A stretch of DNA of 64,000 bases, taken from NCBI RefSeq assembly GCF_003286085.1, contig NW_020825289.1:12276001-12340000 (forward strand), read 5' to 3'. This DNA comes from Drosophila persimilis (lineage: Eukaryota; Arthropoda; Insecta; Diptera; Drosophilidae). The notes under the pieces were generated by a model that saw only the letters and a program-made list of their open reading frames with translations, searched no databases and was not told where the DNA came from. The position numbers and the translations under genes were made by a program. Positions 13,076 to 25,296 of the stretch are shown piece by piece (the first letter of the stretch is position 1; every line of letters begins with the position of its first letter).

Positions 13076-16000
13076 ATGGCGTCTGCTGCTGCTGCGTCGT
13101 CCGTCTGCGCCAGCTGTGGCGCCGGCGCAGGCAGCCATCGGATTCTGCACATTTACAGCGCGTGGGCGTTGATCACGCTGCTGGCCGCCAGCGCTGCCAT
13201 CGTCCAGAGCGCCGCGGTCTCCTTTGGTTAGTTGGAAGCGTGTCTGGGGAAACGGCTTTAATTTTAATCGGGTCTCTATCTACCTCTATGTGCACATATC
13301 TCTTCATCGCTTCATCTCTCTTTTTCCCCACCTTCTTCATTGTGTGCAAATTTGCGAAGAAATTACTGGCAAAAGGAAGCAAAGCAGCACGAACACAACA
13401 TTTCTGCAGCTCAAATTGGCCATTGAGGCCCCTTAATTGGGGCTCCTCTCTGAAGAGCCCTTATTTTTTGAGGTGTCGAATCGGGGAAGTCCCCGCACAT
13501 AGGCGCCATTGGGAGACTTTCATTTCAGCGATGAGTTTTCCCGTCCACCGTAGACCGTCTCCCTTCTAATGCGTTGCGAACCACTGTCATTTGTTGTTTG
13601 GTTTTTAATTTTGTCGCCCATTATTTTTTGCCGTTTCTGTCTCGCAAACCGGTTGCCGCCTGGGCCTGGGCCTGGTCCCACTCGATCTCGATCTTAACCG
13701 CTATTGACCGAGCCGTGCACATGGTTTTGTGTATTGTTTTGGCTCAATCTGTTGTTGGTTTGGCTTGGCATTTGGCAGAGCGCCTCCAGCCCCAGCCGTC
13801 CGTCTGATAAGCCTGCAATCTTCCAGTGTTCGATTGGGCCGTGAAGCATGGCTGCCCCTAGGCCGCGATGAGACAGAGAGAGAAATAGGGAACAAAACAC
13901 GCGGAAGCATTGCGGCATGAAATCAAGAAAAAACAACGAATACAAATAAGAGTAATACGGATAAAAGAAAATAAATTTAGTTTGTGAAACTTGAAACAGA
14001 AAAACTGAAAAACAGAAAAACAGAAAACGCAACTCGAACCGCGAGACAAGCTCGAGCGCGACCTCATTGTCATTGAAATACAGTTATGGGATGGAAGAAC
14101 AAAGACACAGAATGGCGAGCTACACAGCACTACAAAGCTCGGATCTACAGATCCACAGATCTACAGATCTGCACTGTTGCAACGTTAACCCTGGGACAGT
14201 TGAACTCTCCTCTCTGCCTCCCAGAGAGCAGAGACCCTAAAACGGAAACTGGCGAGAAAGTGGGCAGCATTCGAATCGGTTTCTTGATCTGCTAGATGGT
14301 GTTTACGCTTGAGATACACTAGATTTTTTGGCAAGCACAATAAACCCCCACCCAGCGACAAGAATCTTTATTTAAACCTCTATAAACATTCATTTATACA
14401 GATGTATGTACATATGTTTTTACATATGACTCGTTTATATACTCACGTATGCAAACTGGTTTCCAGCTTCGTGTAGTTATATGTAGATGTTTTTGTTGTT
14501 GTTGTTTTGAATATCAAATAGAATTAACATATGTTGCCAGCAGCCAGCCATGTGTAGAGGTTCTGTTTCCCCCAAGTCAAGTTTTTCATTTTATTTCAGT
14601 TGTTTCGTGCTGTGGTGGCCGAAAGCTCTTTGCTATGCAACTGGATGTCATCTGGGTTCAATTTTGTGGGTTTACCAATCTACAATCTCCAATATCATGG
14701 CCCCCCCTCCGCCCCCTGGCTTTTCCCATTCAAATTGGAATTCAAAGTTGTTCAGGCAAAAAGAGAGACATACCCAAAGATAAAGATAAAGATAAAGATG
14801 GGTAGCCGCATTGGCAAACGGCAAATCGGTTAATTAAAATGCAAATTGTACAGAAAAGGTGCCACTTTGAGCCATTTTACTTGGTTTTTCTCTACTCTAT
14901 ACATTCCAATAATTCCCTTGCTTCTTGGTAATCCAAGTGGCAAAATGGCTGCTTTGATTTACGTTTGCGGCCATTAGAAGGCATGTTCGACCGGCTTCTC
15001 CACTGACTGCTTGGCCAGCTAAGCAGCACCGGTTGCCGTTAGCTCGACAGTTGTGCTGCATGCAACAGCTCAGCAACAGCAACAGCAACAGCAACATCAG
15101 CAGTGGCAGTGGCAGTAGCAACAACAAATGCCAAGTTCTGTGCCTCTAAAGTTTCCTCGATTCTTGTTTGTTGTACAATTTATTTATTTGGTCGTTCTTT
15201 TGCTGAGCAAACAGACAAATGACAACGACAACGACAACAAAGACAGCAACAACAGCAACACTAACAAGAGCAACAACATGATGACACATTCGCTTGACCT
15301 ATTAGGAAAATTGGCCAACGGGAAATGTGGCGCACTGTCCGAAGCCAAGACCCGGGTCCAGAAGGTGGGAGGGGCTGTGGTCCGGCGGCAGCGGAGAAAG
15401 GTGCGAGGGCAGAGATGAGGCAGCAAAAGAGACAGAGGGACAAGCACTTAACCCTTGCCATTCTGACTTTGATAGTTGACCCAATTTTTTCAGCTTTACA
15501 AAATACAAAAAAAAATATATGCCAGACGGAATAAATTTGACCAGAAGAGTCGAACGTCGTATGCCCTATAAAGGCGAATTAGGTGTTCTAAGTATGGGAC
15601 TGAAACTGAAAGAAATTCTGGCCAACAGAAGTACAGGATACAGGAAGACGGGATAAGATCGAACAGATCGAAGGAGACGAAATATATGGAATGTTAACTA
15701 TGGACAATCGTTAACTGTCCGGAACTATCCGGAACCTTTGCAATCGGAAACCAATTCCAGCTGTTTGAGTGCTTTCCCTCCTCGATTCTGATGAGTATTG
15801 TAGGTCTGAGGGAAAGTTTTTGGTAACCCGGCCTGCCCGCCGCCGAGGAAGAAGAGTATTACGAACTGCACTTGTGGAATGAATGTTTTTGTTTGTTTCT
15901 GTTTGTGCGTCGAGTGGCATTCCAATTCCCACTGTGAATGTGTGCGCCGGTGTGTGTCCGTGTGGGCCAGAGTTGTGTAATTTTTAACAACAACTTTTTT

Positions 16001-19000
16001 CGAGTGTCTCTCCATCGTCCGCCCACTGCACTGCACTGCACTGCACTGCAGAGCCCTCTTCCCGTCCCGTTTTTTTGCCTTCTGAAGCCAGCCAGGCGTA
16101 ATTATGATGAGTGAGCGGAGGATCCAGCATCCAGCATCCATCCAGCATGCAACACGCGTCCGCATCGCGTGGCAGCCACAGAATTTATTATGCCCAGTTG
16201 CCACTCGACAAAAAAACACAGCCTCAAACGCTTGACAATCTCTGCACGAGCAAGTCTCAATTTGCTCTCGGCCAAGTTCCCTTTTTTGTGTCTAAATCTG
16301 GATCTGAATCTGAATCCGAATCCGAATCTAAACAACAACTGGAAACTGGCCCACTCCAGAGCCACGTACATATGCGAGTACATCAACTTACTACGCATTT
16401 GAATGCGCCCTTTTCAAATGGAAGTGGCTGCTGCTTGACCTACACACAAATAATCTCCATCACATTGGTACCCATAACCACTGGCATGTACTCGTACAGC
16501 TGCCAAAGATACACAACTGCCAGCAGATACAATGTATCTTTTTGAGCGTACAACCATTTTCTGTAAATTGTTTTCCATACGAGTACGAGTACGAGTACGA
16601 GTATCTGTATCTCCATCGTCTCTTACCTGACCTTGCCCAAAACGTAGTGCCGAGCTTTCTGCCTTTTTGGCTTGGCCAAGTTCAAAGATACTTCTCAGCC
16701 GGTGCTCTGACTCTGACTTTCCCTAGAAAAGCATTCATAGTATTCATTCATTCATTCATTCGGCTTTCTGCTTTCCCTAAAAACTATTCGGTTCTGCTCT
16801 GAAAGCGTGGACAAATTATTAACGGCATATTTTGTGGAAAATCTGAGTGAAACCTATAGTTTATGTCCCTTTGCTAGCCCGAATTGTAAACGGATATCTG
16901 TATAAAGAGTGCTCCCCGAATGCCCAATCCATTCACCAGTTCCATTGCACATTAACCCTAATGCCTCGCTTCTGCCCATCTGTGGCCGGCAGCAACCCAA
17001 GCACGGAACCAGCAACATTAATTTAACTTGTAAACTCATCCACATACTCGTATACTACCGTACACTCTCGTACACTCCCGTACACTCCCGTCTAGTGTGT
17101 AGATATATGGGTTGTGCGAGTGCGTGTGCTTTTAACCCAATTAGCAGGGGCGCTCAGTGGCATTAGATTGAATTTTACAGCTCTTCTCTGTTAGTCGTCA
17201 AACAAACCTTAATCATTACTTAACTGTATGCTATGCCAGACATTGTTCGTTCTGCGCTCTTAATGGCATCTGGGCTCTACAACAATTGCGGCTAATTGTG
17301 CGGCCATAGCTGAGTGCCACAATGCGTTTGCCTTTGCCTTTGCCTTTGCCTTTGAATGATGGATGGAATGATGAGAATAGCTAACTGAAAGGTGATCGAT
17401 GTAGGAAAGATGCAGCTCTGAAGCAAACACATTGTGCTTGGCAGAGTACTACCAAAAAGATACACCCATTCAATGGTTCAATGGTTTGCTTTTTATACCT
17501 ATGAGTGCCTACATTCCTGATCAGCATCTGTTGATATCTGCGGGATGACTACCCCCAAGCACTTGTCAATCTTTAGCGCAACAATTACCCTGTAAAACTG
17601 TGCAAATACTATAATTAACGACACGCTGATGACAGTTTGGAGTGCTTTTTCGGGTTTCTCGCTCAAAGGCTGATTGAAAGTCCCGCACGTGCGGGGCAGG
17701 GCCACCACTTGACTATTAATGTCAAGTTCGGAATGGGAATTAGCTGGGAAATTGCACACTCTGACCCCGGCGGGCGGTGGGCCGGTGGGCCGGTGGGCCG
17801 GTGGATGCAGCAATTTCCATGGGCGGACGCAGATACTTGCACTCGTACTCGAGCTCCCTGCCAATGGTTTTAAATGGTTCGCAATACTCGAATGCCGGGC
17901 GGCAGTGTGTGGCGCAATTGCCCGGCAACGAGGCGAGTCAACAGTAAACAATAAGGCTGTTGCAGCAACAGCAAAAGCAGTAATAATATAATAATAACGA
18001 ATGTGGTGCAGTCAGTGACCCAGAATATGTACACATACATATGTGTACATATAGAGATGTCTGTATTCAGAGTAGTTTTCCTACACGAATCGAGAGATAT
18101 TTCGCGTTTATCACAAGCCCCAACCATATCCACTATCCACTGTATTTCTGTATTTCTGTATTTGTGTATTATTAATTGTGGTATTTAGTATGCGTAGAGT
18201 GTGTGTGTATCTGTGTGAATCTTTAACCTTTGTGTCGCAAAGTTCGAATACGAGTGCAAAATAATTGAACAGAGGAGGCGAACACTATGCTCCGTGCCTG
18301 CCCTGGGCCTCCAGTAGGCAAGGCAGTTATTCAATTAGTGCACGAGTGGAATCCATTCAAATTAATTGAATTTTAGTTTCGTCAAACAGAAACATGTTCG
18401 TACGTGAACGTGAATGAGAGCATGATAAACACATCTTTCACCACAATTCATTTTCATTTTCATTTCCATTTTCAATTCACACAAAATTTCTATTTTCGGA
18501 GTTGTCACATGGAGTGGAGTTTTTATTTGATTTATTTTGGTTTTTATTTAGGTTTTATTTTGGCCAACCTGCGAGTTATTTATTGATTGGCAGCTCGCGG
18601 ATGATGTCTGCATTCGAAGCGGTTTTTTCTCGCTTTCGTTATGCTGTTGCATGCAAATGAAAACAGTTTGTGGGCCCGACAGTCCCCCTCCATTCCATTC
18701 CATTCCATTCCGACCCTGCATATGTATGCACCATCCATCCATCCATACATACATACATATATCGTGATATATGCTCTAGGAATTAACAGGCTGTTGTAAA
18801 TTCACGCTCAAGGCGTCTCTTCTATTTACCAAACAAAAGAGACTCATCCCACGCCTCTCTCCCTCTCCTTCTCCGTTTCAGGGGATCTGCTATCGCATCC
18901 GACATTCAAGCCGCTGTGCAGCGCCCAGCAGGAGCACTTCATCGAGAGCGATGGCAAGGAGTCCAGCCTCATCATCGAACTGAAGCCGGGCTCCTATGGC

Positions 19001-22000
19001 GCCGAGCACCCCTCCTGCTCCCGCATACTGAGTGCCCCGCCCAACTACGGCTTCATAGTACGCCTCATTCTGCCCAAGCTGCGGCACACTCAGCCGGACG
19101 GCGCCGCTCCATCGTCGAGCATCATGCCCGCGGCCAGCAGCACAGCCAAGCCACGGCGGACCCCCAAGACAGGTGGCCTGACGGAAATGTCCGCGTCCAC
19201 GCTGACGGACCGCCTCAACACAACGAAGGCCATGACGACACCCCGGGTGGGACGTACCTGTCCCCTGAACATCGTAAGTAAACGCACCCGAGTCCCAACC
19301 CCAGCCATCGCCCATCACCCATCACCATTCAGAGGTGATTAGTGCGCGATTGCCATTTTCTGCACCTTCCGCTTTGACTATTCGATGTTCTCTCGCTGAT
19401 CTCGTTGCCCTGGCTCTTCCACTTGGGTGCGCATGCGCCGCCAGGGCCATCAGTGGTTAAGTGTGAGAATCATCCAAATCACTCCTCTCTCTTTCGCGGC
19501 GACATTGAACTCTAGAATACGTTTTGAAGGGCTCTCTTAATGGACAGTCTTGGACCAATTCAAATTTATTCCACGAAACCTTCAAATGTGCTCAATAATG
19601 ATTACCCATTCTCGAAACCTTTAACGTACAGCGAGAATCTCTTTCCACTCGGCATGTGCATCGACAGCGAATGACATAATAAATCTGAATTTCAAATGAT
19701 TTAATCGGAATGATGTTTTGACTTATTCCATGAAACATACTCGTAAAAGTGGATTTCCAAGCGATTACCAATCTGAATCGCCATTGTCAAACAGATTAAG
19801 TTGTTGATATCATTAAATATTGAATACATATGGAACAACTACTGTACTGGGAAACCTCCCATTGATTTTGTTACTTTTTTGTGGCTTTCCGATGAGACAG
19901 TTTGACATCCATCTGAAATTGTCTCCAATTACTGGCAGCCTCTCACGCGAGGCAAGCTACGAGTAAAACCACTTGCTGGAACGAACAGTAATTCGTCGAC
20001 AAATCGTTGAAATCGTCAAGGTGTTGTCGATTAGGACTTATGGGACTTTCCATTAAAGTCTGTCACCCTTTGGTCTTGGCCCGTGTTCAGCCAGTGGGAA
20101 ATGTTTTCACTTTCTGCAAAGCCAAAAGTGCGAGCTATCCCGCAGTTGAACGCTGAAACAGAATCTGAAACAGAACCAGCACCAGCACCAGAGACAGACC
20201 CAGGCCAGAGTTGGGTTGGGGATCTCACCCACATGAGCTGTATTTGCATAAGCGCGCCAATTTCAACCATTTTGTCAGGGCTTTTTCGTATTTGAAACAC
20301 GTTTGTCTCATTTGGCCAGAGCGGAGCCCGGCAGAAACACTTTCAGACCCCTAGCCATAAATCCGCCGACTCAACTGCCTGGCTGGCTGGCTGGCTGGCT
20401 GGCTGACAGGCCTGGCTGACAAGCCTGGCCATAAAAACAAACTATGCTGCTGCCAACTGCTGGGCTGTGGTGGGGCTGGGGGTGTGTCGCTTTTGCATTT
20501 CCAGTAGAGATATCTTCTTTGTTCTGTCAGAGTCGCCCCCTCCCCAAGGTGCAAGTGATGATGCGTCGCATAACTGCGGCACTATCTTTCCAATGAACAG
20601 GCTAGAAAATCGAGTGCATGCCCAAGTCTATAGTAGACATTTCTTCGGAACTGCTGTTTACTGCAATTGCCAAGCTGTTTCACAGTTATTGAACCTGCCA
20701 GAAGCCAGAAAGCCAGCCCAGTCGTAGCTTCCACATCTCTTTGTTTGCGGCATTCCCTGCGGCATTCGTATCGCTCCGATTCGATTGTTGGCTCTGCACG
20801 TGACGCCACTGCGGAGTCACGGAGACAGCGCCACCGCCAGAAGCAGATATGATATTAATGGATGTATTTTTATACCCATACGATTCTCAGTCATTTCGTA
20901 GATCTCGTATATACAAACATAGATGTATGTATATGTATCTGGCGGAGGTTTAACAGCTTTTTGTTTTGTATTTTTCCAGCGCAAATATTTAATTTTGCAT
21001 TATGTGTGTAAGCGCGTGTGTGCCTGCCTCCGCGGGGGGAATCGCAGTTTAGATCGATCGCATCGCGGATCGTTTTGCGGGATTTAACAATTCCTATCAC
21101 GTCAGCTCCTAGGGACGTTGTCCGTGTGGGCGGGGGGATCGTGTAAACTGTTAGTTCGCACGTTCGCGGCAAATATTCGGTACGCCATTAGGCGAGACTC
21201 ATACGCATTTGGGCCACGCTTTTAGCCCGATCGCAATAATTGGATAATTCTATTTGCCTCCACAGTTCAGCTCGCTGGATCCCCACACGGCCCAGTGGCG
21301 CGTCGACCCCTGCCAGCTGGAGGACACCGCCTCGGAGATGGAGGATCCCGTGCGCCTCTTTCACGGCCGGGTGAGGATCGTGTGGGAGCACGGCCTGCAC
21401 GCGCTGCGGTCGAAGCTGATGGTCACAGTGCTGGGCAAGGGAGAGCAGTGCAAGGATGCCAGCAAGCATCAGTGCCTGAGGATCGGGTGAGTTTTTGGAC
21501 AAGAAGAAGCCTCTTCAGCCCGATCAGAGTGTAGCAAGTTTTGGGCATGTATCCTTTCCAGGGACGAGCCCATCCTGTGCATCTCCAAGGAGCTGGCCTG
21601 TGACGGCATCCGCCACTGTCCCTACAGCAACGAGTACGACAGCGATGAGGACTACGAGATGTGCCTCAAGCAGCGCCGACCTGGTGCCGGCAATCTGCCC
21701 GCGGGCCTGGAGTCGGACCTTTTCGAGCAGTTCGCCCTGGAAGTGTTCCGCAATCTGTTCGCCTACGACGCCCCAATGGCGCCCGAGGATCTGCCCCTCA
21801 ACGGCTCTGTAGGCCTGGACAACTCAACGGCAACCACATCCACGACAACGCTGAGAAAAGTCCACACCAAAGATATGAAGAAGCCGGGAGGCGATGGTTC
21901 CCCCAACTCCATAGGCCCCAACGTTGTGGAGGGGCAGGGAAAGTCGGAAAACGATACAACGGGGTTGGGCGCGGGTGCGGGTGCGGGAACAGGAGCCGGC

Positions 22001-22639
22001 AGTGGCTTCACCCGCCGCAACTCGACTCGAACGGGCCTCCACTCGGACCTCTCCAAATACGGGCCCTGGGGATACCTGATGCTCGGCATGCTCCTCTGCG
22101 GCGGTGCCCTGCTCATCTGCGGCCTCTGGGGTACGTTCAATTGCACCATTTTCTAGTCCAAGTAAGACACAGTCCGTTCTCCGCTCGCCATTTTCCATCC
22201 ATTCATCCACTGCATTACACCTCTCATATTCCAGTCTTTTGCGATCCCCCACACTGAACCCATCCTTTCCTTTGCAGCCTCCGCATCACAGCACGCGGTA
22301 AACAATGAGAGGGAGGCTGCGCTGGCCGCTGCCAACGGCGGAGGTGGAGGCGGTGGCCTCGATCAGCTGAACGCCGCTTCGCCACCCAACTACGAGGAGC
22401 TTGACCCGCCGCCGGCCTACTCGGTGCTCTTTCCCAACCAGAAGGCTGCCAGCAGCACTACGCTAGACCTGGATGCGGGAGCGGCTAGCACCAGCCACAC
22501 AACAACAACAACCACAACAACAGCAGCAGCAGCAGTGGCATCGGCGCCGACTGCTCTAACTGGTGCATCACCAGGCGATCCCCAGCAGCAGCAGCAGCAG
22601 CAACAGCAGCAACAGCAGGAGGAACAGCCAACGAACTAG
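13076..22639 (+). CDS. Single-pass membrane protein with CUB-like and LDLa-like modules (exons 13076-13226, 18882-19273, 21266-21486, 21562-22130, 22278-22639)
   Basis: Five exons join in frame to 564 residues, with donors GTTAGT, GTAAGT, GTGAGT and GTACGT and normal acceptors. Exon 1 starts MASAAAASS and has a hydrophobic segment at about residues 27-45 (signal peptide or anchor). Residues about 52-250 look like a CUB domain interrupted by a Ser/Thr/Pro-rich insertion; paired cysteines and the strand-like motifs YGFIVRLILP and VRIVWEHG are visible. Residues about 243-289 form a six-cysteine, acidic, LDLa-like module (ELACDGIRHCPY, then YDSDEDYEMC). A low-complexity Thr/Gly stalk follows, then a membrane helix at about 423-444 (YLMLGMLLCGGALLICGLW). 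The cytoplasmic tail has a Gly run, two PPxY motifs (PPNY near 480, PPAY near 489) and a Gln run before the stop. CUB plus LDLa suggests a receptor or co-receptor, and PPxY motifs usually bind WW domains such as those of Nedd4-type ligases. The ligand is unknown. Confidence 0.9.
13227..18881 (+). other. Intron 1 of the CUB/LDLa gene
   Basis: A 5.7-kb intron bounded by TTTG|GTTAGT and TCTCCGTTTCAG. It holds simple repeats, including (ACGAGT)n at 16578-16603, TTTGCC repeats at 17326-17354 and GGTGGGCC repeats at 17776-17804. No nested gene was found on either strand. A large first intron next to a signal-peptide exon is a usual place for fly enhancers, but none can be assigned here. Confidence 0.75.
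16578..16603. repeat. Hexanucleotide (ACGAGT)n microsatellite
   Basis: About four copies in intron 1 of the CUB/LDLa gene. Confidence 0.9.
19274..21265 (+). other. Intron 2 of the CUB/LDLa gene
   Basis: A 2.0-kb intron between ATC|GTAAGT and GCCTCCACAG. It contains a TGGC tetranucleotide run at 20379-20404. No coding or RNA gene was recognised. Confidence 0.75.
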
Positions 22640-22893
22640 ATCGTAAGCCTGACAAGAAGGTGTAGCACCTGGAATAACCATAGATTAGGTACCCAACATC
22701 TCTCTGACTGACTCTGATGCAATTAGCTTAAAACCAATTTAGTGATAGATCTAAGTGTAACCTCGATGTTGAATGTTTGACTATGCTAACCACTCCAACC
22801 GTCCTGCATCCGAACCGCGTCTGTCCCAGGCCCCAAAGGCAGTTGACAGACCCATTAGAATCCAATAATCGAAGACATATGTATGTAATTGTA

Positions 22894-22966
22894 AAGCTGC
22901 CGCAGCAGCAGCCACTGACGAATCGCTTGACTTTTGTATTTCTGTTAATTTAAAATTTAATGTGAT
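22894..22966 (+). repeat. 73-bp direct repeat, copy A (3' UTR of the CUB/LDLa gene)
   Basis: Starts AAGCTGCCGCAGCA and ends TTTAATGTGAT. It matches 25757-25829 over 73 bases with four substitutions and no gaps. The two copies flank the prolyl 4-hydroxylase gene in the same orientation. Confidence 0.9.
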
Positions 22967-22981
22967 ATAAATTTAAAACTC

Positions 22982-22987
22982 AATAAA
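22982..22987 (+). terminator. Polyadenylation signal of the CUB/LDLa gene
   Basis: AATAAA lies about 345 bp past the TAG stop at 22637-22639 and just after the 73-bp block repeated at 25757-25829. Confidence 0.7.
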
Positions 22988-23317
22988 GAAAGAAATGTGT
23001 TTAAGTAGTTTTACGGTCCAAAAAAAGGGTAAGGCACGGTATTAAATTGTTTTATGTAGCAACATAGGCATCGTTATTGGACTTTCCATCAGGCTATATT
23101 TCTGGATATTTTCGTGTGACATTTGAAGGGAAATTTCTTCCGATACATATGGGTCATGATATAGTTAGTAGTATTGCTATAACATAAATGAAATATTCTC
23201 GAATAAAGTCTGCAAATCCGAAAAGCTTATATCTCCGTATAAGCGAACAGAATGAGTTGATATGAGTTACACATAGGACAAACAGCAATATTTGTATATA
23301 TATGTATATATGATAGC

Positions 23318-25296
23318 CTATTTGGGGTCCACACATGGCCATCGGAACATTTGCTCGGCACTGTAAATCCATTTTGTGGCAGCTGTCAGAAAGTAAAAAG
23401 ACCACATAGATCGATCGATAGAGATTGATTTCACAGGAGAGGGTCGAGGGAAAAACGCACCCCATTTGGTGCCCACCAGCACCGGGCAGCCCCCATGCTC
23501 GGTTCTCGGGTCACCTTGGAGACTGCTATTCATGTTGTAAAAGACCACAGCACTGCCCTTCATGGGGCTGCGGAAAATCCCCAGACGTGGAAACACCGTT
23601 TTGCCACCCTGTTCGACATCGTTCAACTGCAGGACAATGATGGCGACTATTCAGATGTTCAGCTCCTCAATCGATATACTCACATAGAAGAGAACTGTTG
23701 CTATCCTGTCGCCACGTTGAATATATTCTGAATACTGCAAATCCATTATTAGGGCCAAAGCCAACCATCTAATAAACAAATGCTCACTGCGGGTCCAAAG
23801 TAGTCAGAATGTGTCAAGTACTGTGCGGCAGTGGCGTAGTTGAGAACCAGCAATTCATCAGAAGATCCATCTGCGAGCACTTCGAAACCGGTCATGTGCA
23901 TCACACGGCGATTGACCTTTGTCACGGCCTTGTATTGGTGGTCGGTTTGAAAGGCGCTCATGGAGGTGCGACCAGTGTTCTTACTGTCCTCGTCCGAGTA
24001 AGTGTAGACTTTGCTGCGCTCCATATCTGGGAAAGCATTGTCCTTGAGTTCCTCAATCTCGCTGTCATAGATCACATCGTGATACATGGCTATGTACGGG
24101 TCCTGGCTGAGGGGCTCCACTTTGAAGGGGGCCAGCCGCAGCACAGGATGAGTGTGGAAATCGTAGTGGCAGCTCAGACCTTTGGGCGGGTCGAAGAGGC
24201 CGCGGCAACCCCTGACGTAGTGCTCAAAATTGATCATCTTTAACTGCCTTGTTCCTTGTGTCGGCTTCAGATCGCCTCTCTCCAGGAGCTCCAATTGGCG
24301 AAGGATGCTCTGGTCGTCGATTCCAAGGGTCGAAGCCCGTTGCAGCACTGTTAGAGCGAGCTCCTTCTTGTCTGCAAAGACGTTGTCAGTGGACGGATGG
24401 ATCTACAGGTCGATCCCGACTCCTTACTCATGTTCAAAAGGTTTCTGGCGTAGAGCTGCAGAACAAGAGCCCAACTGTAGCCCAACACCCGGTTGATCTC
24501 ATCATTGTCGGAGGTCAGCGCTATGGCCTCAAACCAAGCTTCGGCCAGGTCAAAGTATCTCCGCTCAAAGCCATGTCGGGCTAGAGCAAAACAGTCCATT
24601 GCACCGAATCTTTTGGATCTGAAATGGAAAACTCGTCAATGATTCAATCGAAATAGAATTGAGTTTCCCTATGGATTCACTTGTATTGCTTTCCATTGAT
24701 CAGACCACGGGAAAAGTCACCGACGGACAACCCATAGACATCGATCAGGATATATATAGCCTTGCAGGCCTCCACAAAATCGACCTTAGAGGGTAAATAC
24801 GGTCGTAGTGCCTGCGCGTGTTTCTGCCACTCTGAAATATCAAGAAGCGAGAATCACCTCAGCACTTTTCGTACCGTAATCCATGCCATTCCGACCTGGG
24901 GCCACCTCCTTTCGCATAAATCGCAGCCACTGCGGCCAATCCAAGTGCAGGTGTCGCAGAAGGGCAAACTGCTTGAAAGCGCTGAATACTCGGCCCACGC
25001 GGCTCTCCTCCAGCTGTTGCACTTCCCTGTCCATCTGTTCTATGGCGCTGAAAAAGTGCAAGCTCAGCAGCGACCAAGTTAGTTCATTTCACTCACAGCT
25101 CCACTTTATGCAAGGTTCGTTGCAGCTCCCCTGCATACACTTGCAGATCGACGACGAGGAATTTCTTCAATCCCAGCAAATTAATCATATCGCTGTTGGA
25201 ATATGTATAGCCGTCGTGGTAGTATACCTGGTATGATTCCCCTCTAGCCATTATAGCAATAGACAATGAAAATATAGACAAAATGAGCATTCTCAT
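23318..25296 (-). CDS. Prolyl 4-hydroxylase alpha subunit, complete, 526 aa, eight exons
   Basis: Exons on the minus strand are 25296-25097, 25047-24875, 24831-24681, 24618-24428, 24371-23788, 23734-23684, 23626-23461 and 23382-23318. All junctions keep phase. The chosen Met starts a good signal peptide (MRMLILSIFSLSIAIMARG); an in-frame ATG 19 codons earlier would add residues that are not signal-like. The N-terminal part is the P4H alpha dimerisation and peptide-binding region (KQFALLRHLHLDWPQW, then YLPSKVDFVEACKAIYIL). The C-terminal part is the Fe(II)/2-oxoglutarate dioxygenase. The iron ligands are intact: His426-Ser-Asp428 in QYLTHSDYF and His494 in RTEHGGCP. Lys504 in VGTKW is the expected 2-oxoglutarate contact. 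The family hydroxylates proline in X-Pro-Gly repeats of collagens in the ER, in a tetramer with protein disulfide isomerase. Flies carry many tissue-specific paralogues; which one this is cannot be told. The gene lies tail-to-tail with the CUB gene. Confidence 0.93.
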
